The translations under genes and the position numbers were made by a program. This document shows, piece after piece, positions 8,400 through 14,795 of a stretch of 14,795 nt of DNA. The notes under the pieces were generated by a model. The model saw nothing but the letters and a program-made list of their open reading frames with translations. It searched no databases and was not told the origin of the DNA. The stretch spans positions 1-14,795 of the forward strand of contig JBICHM010000187.1 of the NCBI GenBank assembly GCA_043101835.1, in the 5' to 3' direction. The stretch comes from JBICHM01 sp043101835 (GTDB lineage Bacteria > Planctomycetota > Phycisphaerae > Phycisphaerales > UBA1924). How positions within the stretch are numbered: the first letter of the stretch is position 1; the number at the start of each line of letters is the position of its first letter.

Positions 8400-11300
8400 T
8401 TACGGGCACGGGCCCCAGGCGCCGAGCAGGAGACCGAGGTCAGCACCATCGGTCGCGCCGGAACCGTTGAGGTCCGTCGCGCCAGGCTGGCCCCAGTTGC
8501 CCAGGAGGAGACCCAGGTCAGCGCCGTCGATGCCGCCGCTGCCGTTGAGGTCGCCGAAGCAGCCCGCGATGTCCATGAACACGTTGTCGACGAACCACCC
8601 GGCGGCCGGAACCGGAGCCGGCGCGGCGGGGAAGTCGACGATCGAGCCCATGAAGACATTCTGGAACGGGAAGCTGTTGTAGGGCGGAGCCAGAGCCTGC
8701 AGACCGCCGTTGGGCGCCGGATCGTTGATGCCGGTGTCGCCCGGGAGGCCCAGCGGAGTCCAGTCACCGCGAGCGGTGATGGTCGCGCCGCCGTCAGCCG
8801 AGATCTGCCACTCGCCGTTGCGAGCGATGGTCTCGCTGAAGACAAGGCCCGCAGTGCCACCGAACTCGGTGGTGCTCTGGTCGTTCCACAGCGCGACGAT
8901 GTCGCCCTGGATCATGTCACGGGTCGCCAGGAGGGCGCCGCTGACAGGATCAACTTCCTGAACGGTCGGGAGGCCCGTGGAGCCGCCCCAGATCTCGAAG
9001 ATCTCGAAGTAGAAGTAGTCGGGGTTGGTCGTGTCGTTGTAGGAACCGTTCGGGTTGTCACCAGCGCCCGGGCTGAGCGGGCTGGTGCCGCCTTCCGGAG
9101 CGGCGCTGGCGCCGAGGGTGTTGAAGGTGATGGGCGAGGAAGCCGAAAGGCCGTCGCCGCCATCATCGAAACCGGCCTGCAGGAAGAGGCCGTCGGTGCC
9201 CTGGACATCGCCCTGGCCGGCCTGCAGCGCATAGCCGGTGAGGACGAACGGCGTGCCGCCGTCATCGAAGGTCAGGGTGTAGTCGCCGTTCTGATCGATC
9301 TCGGCCGTGCAGCGGATCCAGGTGTTGCCCGGGATCGCGTACGCGGTCTGGTTGAGAACGAACTCGGGGTTGCCGAAGCCGGCGAGCGGGTTCGGGACGC
9401 GGACGTACATGACGGTGGTGTCAGAGTACGTCGGAGCGCCGCCGAGGCTCTCGGCGTAGCCGCGGAAGTAGTTGTCCGGGAGACCATCAGCGCCGGGCGA
9501 GATCGCGCCGGTGCCGGAGTCGAAGGTGTTCTCGTCAAGGAAGTTGTTGGGACCACCGAAGACGACGGTGGCGATTTCGCCAGCCTGCGCGCCGGGGCCG
9601 AAGATCGACCAGGCGAGACGGCTGCGGGGGCCGACGAGCGGGTCGTCGACGGAGATGTAGAGGTCGAACGCGAGTTCGGCCGTCTCGCCGGGACCCGGGC
9701 GAGCCTCGGGCAGCAGCGAGGTGAAGATGCCGTCGAGGTCGCCAAGGTTGGCGTCCGCGGAGGCGAAGCTGTTGATCAGCGACACCAGCTTGCCGTTCGC
9801 CGGGACGTTGGTGCCGTCGGTGATGAGGAGCTCCTCACCAACGGTGCTGCCCCAGCGGACGGAGTAGGTGAAGTAGTAGCGACCGACGACGGTCGTGGTG
9901 CCGTCCCAGTTCGACGGGGTGGTGGAGTTCAGCGTCCAGTCGGCCTCGCTAAGGAGAACCTCGCTGGCGTCGCGGAACTTCGCACGCGTCGCGCTGCTGG
10001 TCGAGCCCGGAACCGGCGCCGGGTTCGGCGGCAGGGTCGGGGCGATGTTGTCGACGACGAACACGGTGTCCGACGCGACGGCGCCACCCGGCACGGTGCC
10101 GAGGAGCACGTTGTCGATGGTGTAGTAGTAGCCCGAGGTGCTGGTCGTGACCGGGTCAACGGTCGGGATGATGTCCAGCTGGGCGTTGGTGTCGGTGAAC
10201 AGGCCACCGAGCCACGGCGTGGCGCCCTGGCCGCCGAGCGACCGCTGGTCCGAGTAGTCCTCGAAGCCATCGCTGTAGGGCAGGCTGAACGCCGGGTGAC
10301 CCGTGTAGGGCGCGTTGGGAACGGTCAGCGGCGTCGGGATGAGCTCCTTCGGGCCGGTGATCGCGTAGTCATCGAGGTACCACTCGCTGAGCAGACCGTT
10401 GAGCTCGTTGCCGCTCCACGACTCGACCTGGTCGAAGCCGAGGGACGGGGTCTCGAGCGCAATCGGGTTGACGAGACCGAGGCCGGTCGTGTCAAGCTCG
10501 GTGGCGGTGCCGTTGATGGAGATGGAGACGTCGCCAGCACCGGTGCCGTCATCGATGACGGAGATGCTGATCGGGAAGAACGACGCGCCGATCGGCACGG
10601 TGGTGGGAGCGCCACCGCCGGCCGCGCGGAGCGGAACGTTCAGGAACGCCGTGTTGGCGCCGGGCGTGTGGGTCTGGTTCAGACCGGTCACGTCGGGCGA
10701 CGGCAGGTTCGGATCGAAGTCCGGGTTGGGAAGGCGGACGTAGACGATGTTGTCGGAGATGAAGTTGCCGTCCTGGCCGCCGAGGATCAGGCGCGCAACG
10801 AAGTCGTTGGCCTGCGTGTTGTCATCGAGGAAGATGCCTCGGGTGACCGACGGGCCGTTCGGGATCCGCGCGTTGATCGTGAAGACGACCGGCGTCGAGG
10901 TGTCGGCCACGGCGACAGGCACGTCACGCGTGAACTGCTCACGGAAGACGTTGTCCGAGAACGCCGAGATCTGCTGGACCGACTGGTCGCCGCTGGCGGA
11001 GATGAAGTCGGTGATGACAGTCGAAGCGTTGTCGAACCACTGATCGTTCTGGAGGCCGAGCGGACCGGGGGTCCAGAGCTCGATGTCATCCAGGAACGGA
11101 ATCTTGAAGTCCGGAACCGGATCCGGCAGCGCGTAGAGCGGGCCGATGACCGTGTAGTTGTCGATGTAGTAATCGTTCGGCTGGAAGCCGGGGATCGTGG
11201 TCTGGCTCGGGTCCGAACCACCGATCTGCTGCAGGCCGTTCACGCCGTTGGCGAACAGGCGCGGGCCGAGGGGACCCTCGGTCAGCGACTGCACCGTGGC

Positions 11301-12557
11301 TTCCTGGTTGAAGAGGTTGAACGCGGTGCCGTTGCCCTCGATGGACACGGTGTCGACGTCGTCCTCAACGCCCGGGAAGAACTGCAGCCAGCCCGACTGG
11401 AGGATCTCACCCTCGAAGGGGCCTTCGCCCGGGGCGAAGTTGAGGTCCCAGTCGATGCCGTCGGTGTCGATGACGCCGTCGGTGTCCTCGAAGCCGTAGC
11501 CGGTCGTGGTCGAGTCACGGACCCACACCGAGAAGGTGGTGGCGCCCATGCGGATCGCGCACTGGAACCACTCCTGCGTCTGGATCTTGTGGGGGTCCTG
11601 CGCGCCGAAGAACTCACCCTCGTCGAACGAACCCGGCTTGGGGCCGAGAATGATCAGACGATCGGCGATGTTGCTGGCGTTGACGAAGGGGGCGAAGTAC
11701 TGGAAGTCGTAGCCGCCCAGGAACACGTTCGTGACGATGAAGCCGCTGACGAAGTCAACGGGGCGCCACCACACGAAGGTGTCGATGTCGTCCAGGTAGA
11801 AGTCCTGGATGATCGTGACCGGGTTGCCCGCGGTCGGGGCGTAGAGGGCGTGGTTCAGGCGGAACTGGAAGAAGCCGCCCGAGAGCTCCGGCTGCGTGGA
11901 GATCGAGCCACGCGGCGAGGCCGCGAACAGGCTGCGATCGCCCGACGGATCCGGACCGCCCGCGACGCCGTGACGGTTCTCGCCGATGCCGGCGGGATCC
12001 CAGTTGGCGCCCGTCTGCGCGAGGGCGTTGTCAACGACGCCGTTGTAGTCCGCGGATGCCTGCCAGACATTCCCGTTAGGCGCGGTCTGGCCGGCGAGCT
12101 CGAACCAATCCGTGGGGGGATCGAGGGCCGTGTGCGTCGTATAGGTCTCGAACGACTCGAGGAAGTCGGTCGCGGCGAGCGTCGAGGCCCACGGGTTCGG
12201 GTTGCCCGGGATGCCGGCGCGCGTGTTGCGGGCGGCGTCGTAGGGCGAGCCGTACTTGTGGGGGGTCTTGAGGCTCATGCCGTCGCCGACGATGACCTCG
12301 TCGATCACATCGGCGAGCGTCACGCGACGGGGGTCAACGCGACCCTCGCGCAGCTTCTGACGGATGTCGTTCTCGAGCTCCTTGCGGAGGCGCGAGTTCG
12401 GAGCGCCGATAGCGGCGTTCCGCTTCGCATCAAAGTTGTCCTGAAGCGTGGGCTTCGCCTGGTTCCGGGCGCCATCGGTCAGGGCAGTGCCCCGATCCGC
12501 ATGGGCGACACCGGCCAGAGCCAAGCCGCAGGCTCCAACCAAAAGGCCGATTCTCAT
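8400..12557 (-). CDS. Giant secreted multi-module protein with C-terminal dockerin-like domain (gene 3)
   Basis: At 1385 residues this is the longest of the three paralogs. The signal peptide is residues 1-20, cleaved at AHA-DR. Unlike its relatives it next has a charged, probably helical segment (about 21-115, for example SRLRKELENDIRQKLREG). The shared modules follow: about 117-472 (ends in DNYTVIG), 486-735 (ends in LDDYAITG), 755-839 (ends in FVVDNIAP) and about 955-1330 (ends in VDNVFMDI). A dockerin-like domain occupies 1333-1385. The ATG has AGGAG eight bases upstream (12566-12570), the best Shine-Dalgarno of the three. It has its own leader and terminator, so it is probably transcribed alone. 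Its codon use looks somewhat less extreme in GC than genes 1 and 2, which could mean higher expression; I did not measure this. No catalytic residues are recognised. An abundant exported surface or matrix protein is a plausible guess. Confidence 0.9.
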   Translation of the reverse strand: MRIGLLVGACGLALAGVAHADRGTALTDGARNQAKPTLQDNFDAKRNAAIGAPNSRLRKELENDIRQKLREGRVDPRRVTLADVIDEVIVGDGMSLKTPHKYGSPYDAARNTRAGIPGNPNPWASTLAATDFLESFETYTTHTALDPPTDWFELAGQTAPNGNVWQASADYNGVVDNALAQTGANWDPAGIGENRHGVAGGPDPSGDRSLFAASPRGSISTQPELSGGFFQFRLNHALYAPTAGNPVTIIQDFYLDDIDTFVWWRPVDFVSGFIVTNVFLGGYDFQYFAPFVNASNIADRLIILGPKPGSFDEGEFFGAQDPHKIQTQEWFQCAIRMGATTFSVWVRDSTTTGYGFEDTDGVIDTDGIDWDLNFAPGEGPFEGEILQSGWLQFFPGVEDDVDTVSIEGNGTAFNLFNQEATVQSLTEGPLGPRLFANGVNGLQQIGGSDPSQTTIPGFQPNDYYIDNYTVIGPLYALPDPVPDFKIPFLDDIELWTPGPLGLQNDQWFDNASTVITDFISASGDQSVQQISAFSDNVFREQFTRDVPVAVADTSTPVVFTINARIPNGPSVTRGIFLDDNTQANDFVARLILGGQDGNFISDNIVYVRLPNPDFDPNLPSPDVTGLNQTHTPGANTAFLNVPLRAAGGGAPTTVPIGASFFPISISVIDDGTGAGDVSISINGTATELDTTGLGLVNPIALETPSLGFDQVESWSGNELNGLLSEWYLDDYAITGPKELIPTPLTVPNAPYTGHPAFSLPYSDGFEDYSDQRSLGGQGATPWLGGLFTDTNAQLDIIPTVDPVTTSTSGYYYTIDNVLLGTVPGGAVASDTVFVVDNIAPTLPPNPAPVPGSTSSATRAKFRDASEVLLSEADWTLNSTTPSNWDGTTTVVGRYYFTYSVRWGSTVGEELLITDGTNVPANGKLVSLINSFASADANLGDLDGIFTSLLPEARPGPGETAELAFDLYISVDDPLVGPRSRLAWSIFGPGAQAGEIATVVFGGPNNFLDENTFDSGTGAISPGADGLPDNYFRGYAESLGGAPTYSDTTVMYVRVPNPLAGFGNPEFVLNQTAYAIPGNTWIRCTAEIDQNGDYTLTFDDGGTPFVLTGYALQAGQGDVQGTDGLFLQAGFDDGGDGLSASSPITFNTLGASAAPEGGTSPLSPGAGDNPNGSYNDTTNPDYFYFEIFEIWGGSTGLPTVQEVDPVSGALLATRDMIQGDIVALWNDQSTTEFGGTAGLVFSETIARNGEWQISADGGATITARGDWTPLGLPGDTGINDPAPNGGLQALAPPYNSFPFQNVFMGSIVDFPAAPAPVPAAGWFVDNVFMDIAGCFGDLNGSGGIDGADLGLLLGNWGQPGATDLNGSGATDGADLGLLLGAWGPCP
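8403..8561 (-). other. Dockerin-like domain of gene 3 (residues 1333-1385)
   Basis: The two loops, DLNGSGGIDGADL and DLNGSGATDGADL, are nearly identical to each other, each followed by GLLLGxWG. Serine replaces aspartate at loop position 5 in both; serine can still ligate calcium. The cysteine before the first loop and the terminal WGPCP are kept. At 53 residues it is one shorter than the other two, with a shorter linker between the loops. Confidence 0.85.
12034..12077 (-). repeat. 44-base exact match to gene 2 (copy in gene 3)
   Basis: Identical to 7755-7798 in gene 2 in the same reading frame and at the corresponding place of the first module. The match ends sharply on both sides (a g/a difference to the left, a c/a difference to the right). 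Confidence 0.85.
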
Positions 12558-12565
12558 GAGACGAT

Positions 12566-12570
12566 CTCCT
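12566..12570 (-). promoter_or_regulatory. Strong Shine-Dalgarno of gene 3
   Basis: AGGAG on the minus strand, within TGAGGAGAT, ends eight bases before the ATG at 12557-12555. This spacing and match are the best in the window and fix the start of gene 3. Confidence 0.8.
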
Positions 12571-12606
12571 CACTGCGGCGCGCACCACGCGCTGCCGAAG
12601 TCTTGG

Positions 12607-12628
12607 CGGCGTCGAACACTCGACGCCG
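12607..12628 (-). promoter_or_regulatory. Perfect 9-base inverted repeat in the gene 3 leader
   Basis: CGGCGTCGA (12607-12615) and TCGACGCCG (12620-12628) form a perfect stem with a four-base loop, 50-71 bases upstream of the gene 3 start. There is no T-tract, so it is not a simple terminator. It could be an mRNA-stabilising leader hairpin or a binding site for a dimeric regulator. Confidence 0.5.
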
Positions 12629-12642
12629 AAATGCTGGTCGCC

Positions 12643-12665
12643 CCGGCGACCGCGCGGATCGCCGG
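12643..12665 (-). promoter_or_regulatory. Second inverted repeat in the gene 3 leader
   Basis: CCGGCGA (12643-12649) and TCGCCGG (12659-12665) form a perfect seven-base stem around a nine-base loop that includes the self-complementary CCGCGCGG. It lies 14 bases upstream (in the direction of transcription) of the other leader hairpin. The role is unknown, and short GC-rich stems can arise by chance in such DNA. Confidence 0.4.
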
Positions 12666-13062
12666 AGCACAACAATCCTCAACGCCCGCTTGAGCGCTGC
12701 CCGCAGCCGATGGCCGCACTTCCCGTCGCCAGGTCAGTTCCAATGGCGATGGTCATGCGCCCCCCGATTGCGGGTAGTCCCGTCGAGTCGTGCGTGCCGC
12801 GCGCAGCTGAGCCAACACGCGCGGCGTGCCCGGCGTCTCCAGGTCCCGGCGGGACACGGAGGCGCGAGCCGCGCCACTCGCGAGCGTCGCACAAATCTTC
12901 AAACAACTACGAACTCTCCTCGAGGGCATGTCGCCCCTTCCCTAGTGATCCGATCTCCTCCTCAGGTCACGTAGGGTGCCCAGCACCACGACTATGCACG
13001 GACGTCGCCCCTCTTGCAAGGGGATTCTTGCGAAATCGACACCCGATCATGATGTGAACAAG

Positions 13063-13114
13063 CAGGGGCGCGGGTCCCAAAATCGCCCCTGTGCATAGCG
13101 CCAGGGGCGTTTTT
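13063..13114. terminator. Terminator after the HEAT-repeat gene, with a third competing arm
   Basis: CGCCCCTG (13084-13091) pairs with CAGGGGCG (13102-13109), eight bases after the stop codon of the minus-strand HEAT gene. On the minus strand the stem is followed by ATTTT, a weak T-tract; on the plus strand it is followed by TTTTT. A third copy of the arm, CAGGGGCG at 13063-13070, can pair with the same middle arm, so two mutually exclusive hairpins are possible. Confidence 0.75.
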
Positions 13115-13116
13115 GG

Positions 13117-14795
13117 CTATGGCGCAGACCCGTCAGAACCGCCAGAACTTTTCGTCGGCAGCCCGTCGTCAACGGCCGAAACGTCCTGGCTGATGTTCTC
13201 GGACGCTCGCTCGAGGCGCGTCCGATCCGCATCGCTCAGCCGCTCGCCGTAGAGCGCCAACGCGCGAGCCGCCACGCTCGGCGCGTGCTCCAGCCCCGCC
13301 CGCTCGACGATCGCGCAGGCCTCCAGCCACGCCGACACCGGCGCATCGAGCGTCGCGGCCCGGTCGAGGTCATTCGTCCACGCGAGGACGAGCACGAGCA
13401 TCGCGCGCGCATCGAGCGAGGACGGCTCTCGGAGGCGGTCGACCAGGGCGAGCGCCCCGGCGCCGTCGGCGCGATCGAGGCGCGCCTGCGCCAGCGCCAG
13501 AAGCGAGGCGTCGGCGGGATCTGGTCGAGCCGCAAGCGATTCGAGCAGCGCGAGCCGCCGCGCCGGCGACTCGATGGACCAGTTAGCGTCGAGCGCCGCG
13601 TCCACCGGCATCTGGATGATCAGCGCATCTTCGTGTTCAAGGCGCTGGTCGCCGACGCCTGCGGCGGCGCAGATGGCGCGGAAGCGCTCGAGGCCGTCGC
13701 GCGCCGCGATGCGCGCACTTATGCCCTGCGCAATCGCGCCGAGCAGCGCAGGATCGCTTCTGAGCGCATCGGCGAGGTTGTCGTCCCAGCCAGGCCGGCG
13801 CGCCAGTGCGCCGGCGCCGGCAAGACGCACATCCGCGGATTCGCTCGTCAGTGCGCCCGCCGCGAGCCGGCGCAGGTCTTCGCGCGATCCGATCGCGTCG
13901 AACAGCCGGATGTGCGCCGGGGTCCACCGCTCGCTCGGGATCGCGCGAGCCCGATCGAGCGCCGCGGCGCGGCGCTCGGCGTGGTCGAGCATCCCTGCGC
14001 GCGCCATGGCGCCGAGCGCATCGGCGGCCGGGGCGTCGGCGGCGGTCGCGCTGCCGAGCCATCGGAGGGCGCCGTCGCCTGCGTTCGCGACCGGGAAGCG
14101 CGTCAGGATCGCGAGTTGCGCGCTCGCCGCGCCCGGGCTGGATTCCTCCGCGAGCGCGCCGGCCGCGGCGTCGGCGGCGTTCGACGGCGCAGCGCGCCCG
14201 ACGATCTGCGCGGCCTGCACGCGCACCCGCTCGTCGGCGTCCCGCATCCGTTCGATCGCGGCCGCGAGCGCCTCGTCGGTGAGCGGGCGCGCGTTGAGCA
14301 TGGCGCGCTGCGCGAGGTCAAGCCCGAGCAGGCGCAGTTCGACGCGGTCATCGGCGATCAGTTCGGCGACGAGTGTTGACCGCTGTTCCGGCGGGAGCGC
14401 GGCGTGCAGACGCCGGTGTGTCTCCACCAGCCGGGCGGCAAGGGCGTCGCGCTGCTGTTCGAGTCGCTGGGCCCGCTCGCCCTGCGCCGCGGCGACGCGC
14501 GCTCGCCATTCCGGTTCGCTGAGCCATTCAACCTCGGTCCACCAGTCGCGCCAGCGCGCCGGGTTATCGCCGAGCTGCGCCATGCCGGTCTGGCGGATCA
14601 GCGCACGGAGCGCCGCCGCGCGGACCGCGGGCGAGCGGGCGCCAGAATAGACCGCGAGGGCCGCGCGCACCGCGGCGCGGGATCGGCTCTCGGCGAGGCG
14701 CGAAAGGGCGCGCTCGGCGCTGTCATCGGGCGCGAGCAGCGCCGCGGCGCCGATCGTTCGCCACGCGCCATCGACAAGCTCCGGTTGCGAGAGCA
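13117..14795 (-). CDS. HEAT-repeat protein, 3' portion (5' end beyond the window)
   Basis: The frame stays open from the right edge to TAG 13119-13117, giving 558 visible residues. The GTG at 14670 is not the start: the 41 upstream residues (including LVDGAWRTIGAAALLAPDDS and RALSRLAESRSR) read as the same kind of helical repeat. Alpha-helical HEAT/armadillo-like repeats are visible at about residues 42-72, 138-163 and 173-202. A tryptophan-rich stretch, RWRDWWTEVEWLSEPEW (about 80-96), is followed by a likely coiled coil (about 104-131). The C-terminal part, from about residue 400, looks TPR-like, with Ala/Leu helices such as LLALAQARLDRADGAGALAL, and ends in a Ser/Gly-rich tail. Such proteins are scaffolds for protein binding and no enzyme motif is seen. 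Without the N-terminus its location in the cell cannot be judged. It ends at its own terminator, so nothing links it by operon to the giant genes. Confidence 0.85.
   Translation of the reverse strand, partial: LSQPELVDGAWRTIGAAALLAPDDSAERALSRLAESRSRAAVRAALAVYSGARSPAVRAAALRALIRQTGMAQLGDNPARWRDWWTEVEWLSEPEWRARVAAAQGERAQRLEQQRDALAARLVETHRRLHAALPPEQRSTLVAELIADDRVELRLLGLDLAQRAMLNARPLTDEALAAAIERMRDADERVRVQAAQIVGRAAPSNAADAAAGALAEESSPGAASAQLAILTRFPVANAGDGALRWLGSATAADAPAADALGAMARAGMLDHAERRAAALDRARAIPSERWTPAHIRLFDAIGSREDLRRLAAGALTSESADVRLAGAGALARRPGWDDNLADALRSDPALLGAIAQGISARIAARDGLERFRAICAAAGVGDQRLEHEDALIIQMPVDAALDANWSIESPARRLALLESLAARPDPADASLLALAQARLDRADGAGALALVDRLREPSSLDARAMLVLVLAWTNDLDRAATLDAPVSAWLEACAIVERAGLEHAPSVAARALALYGERLSDADRTRLERASENISQDVSAVDDGLPTKSSGGSDGSAP

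Larger units (their letters stand above)
12558..13062. other. Intergenic region upstream of gene 3: leader and probable promoter
   Basis: About 500 bases carry no convincing gene. The stretch must contain the promoter of gene 3, but I found no clear sigma-70-like pair of boxes. A less GC-rich patch at about 12890-12917 (minus strand TTGTTTGAAGATTTGTG) stands out from the background and is one place to look. Small inverted repeats are GGTGC/GCACC (12975-12987) and CCCCT/AGGGG (13008-13023). Two stronger hairpins nearer the gene are listed separately. Confidence 0.5.

Noticed and set aside
187..12557. Possible enzyme identity (glycoside hydrolase, lyase or protease) for the giants because of the dockerin-like ends
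   Set aside because: Dockerins often accompany polysaccharide-degrading enzymes, but I could not find a conserved catalytic motif in any module, and planctomycete dockerin-like tails occur on many non-enzymatic exported proteins.
12718..12746. A GGAAC box on the minus strand that could be an ECF sigma -35 element for gene 3
   Set aside because: No matching -10 element is found at the usual spacing, and five-base matches are common by chance.
12753..12929. A 58-codon minus-strand frame upstream of gene 3, preceded by AAGGGG
   Set aside because: The product (starting MPSRRVRSCLKIC) is Arg-rich and low in information, with no recognisable features. The Shine-Dalgarno-like purine run is not enough support in a GC-rich intergenic region.
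10296..12974. An 892-codon open frame on the plus strand, antisense to gene 3, and similar long ones at 6731-8386, 5294-6631 and 3064-4059
   Set aside because: Their products are dominated by Arg, Val, Asp and Glu with no domain pattern and no ribosome binding site that I can see. They lie opposite genes with clear signal peptides and conserved paralogs. Long antisense frames are expected in GC-rich coding DNA.

Overview
The window is GC-rich and almost fully coding. It looks like chromosomal DNA of a planctomycete, most likely of the Phycisphaerae. The best evidence is the C-terminal signature shared by three of its proteins: two dockerin-like calcium loops, each followed by LLGxWG, and a final WGPC(P/Q). 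In my knowledge this ending is typical of planctomycete secreted proteins annotated as GC-type dockerin proteins. The species cannot be fixed from the sequence.

Layout, left to right. Bases 2-103 hold the last codons of a plus-strand gene. It converges on the rest of the window, and a two-way terminator lies at 129-160. Three very large paralogous genes follow, all on the minus strand: 187-4122 (1311 aa), 4139-8179 (1346 aa) and 8400-12557 (1385 aa). In transcription order these are gene 3 (8400-12557), gene 2 (4139-8179) and gene 1 (187-4122). Gene 3 has a strong Shine-Dalgarno, a long leader with two perfect hairpins, and its own strong terminator at 8306-8346. Genes 2 and 1 are 16 bases apart and look like a two-gene operon ending at 129-160. 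Beyond a 559-base intergenic region and a terminator near 13084-13109 lies the 3' part of a minus-strand HEAT-repeat gene that runs off the right edge.

The three giants each carry a signal peptide, a series of probable beta-sandwich modules (similar in outline to LamG/concanavalin-like folds, not proven), and a dockerin-like C-terminus of 53-54 residues. I see no catalytic signature, cohesin, transmembrane anchor or protease motif. The best guess is a locally duplicated family of exported surface or matrix proteins. Their pairwise similarity changes along the length, which suggests exchange between the copies. No mobile element, tRNA, rRNA or CRISPR array was seen.
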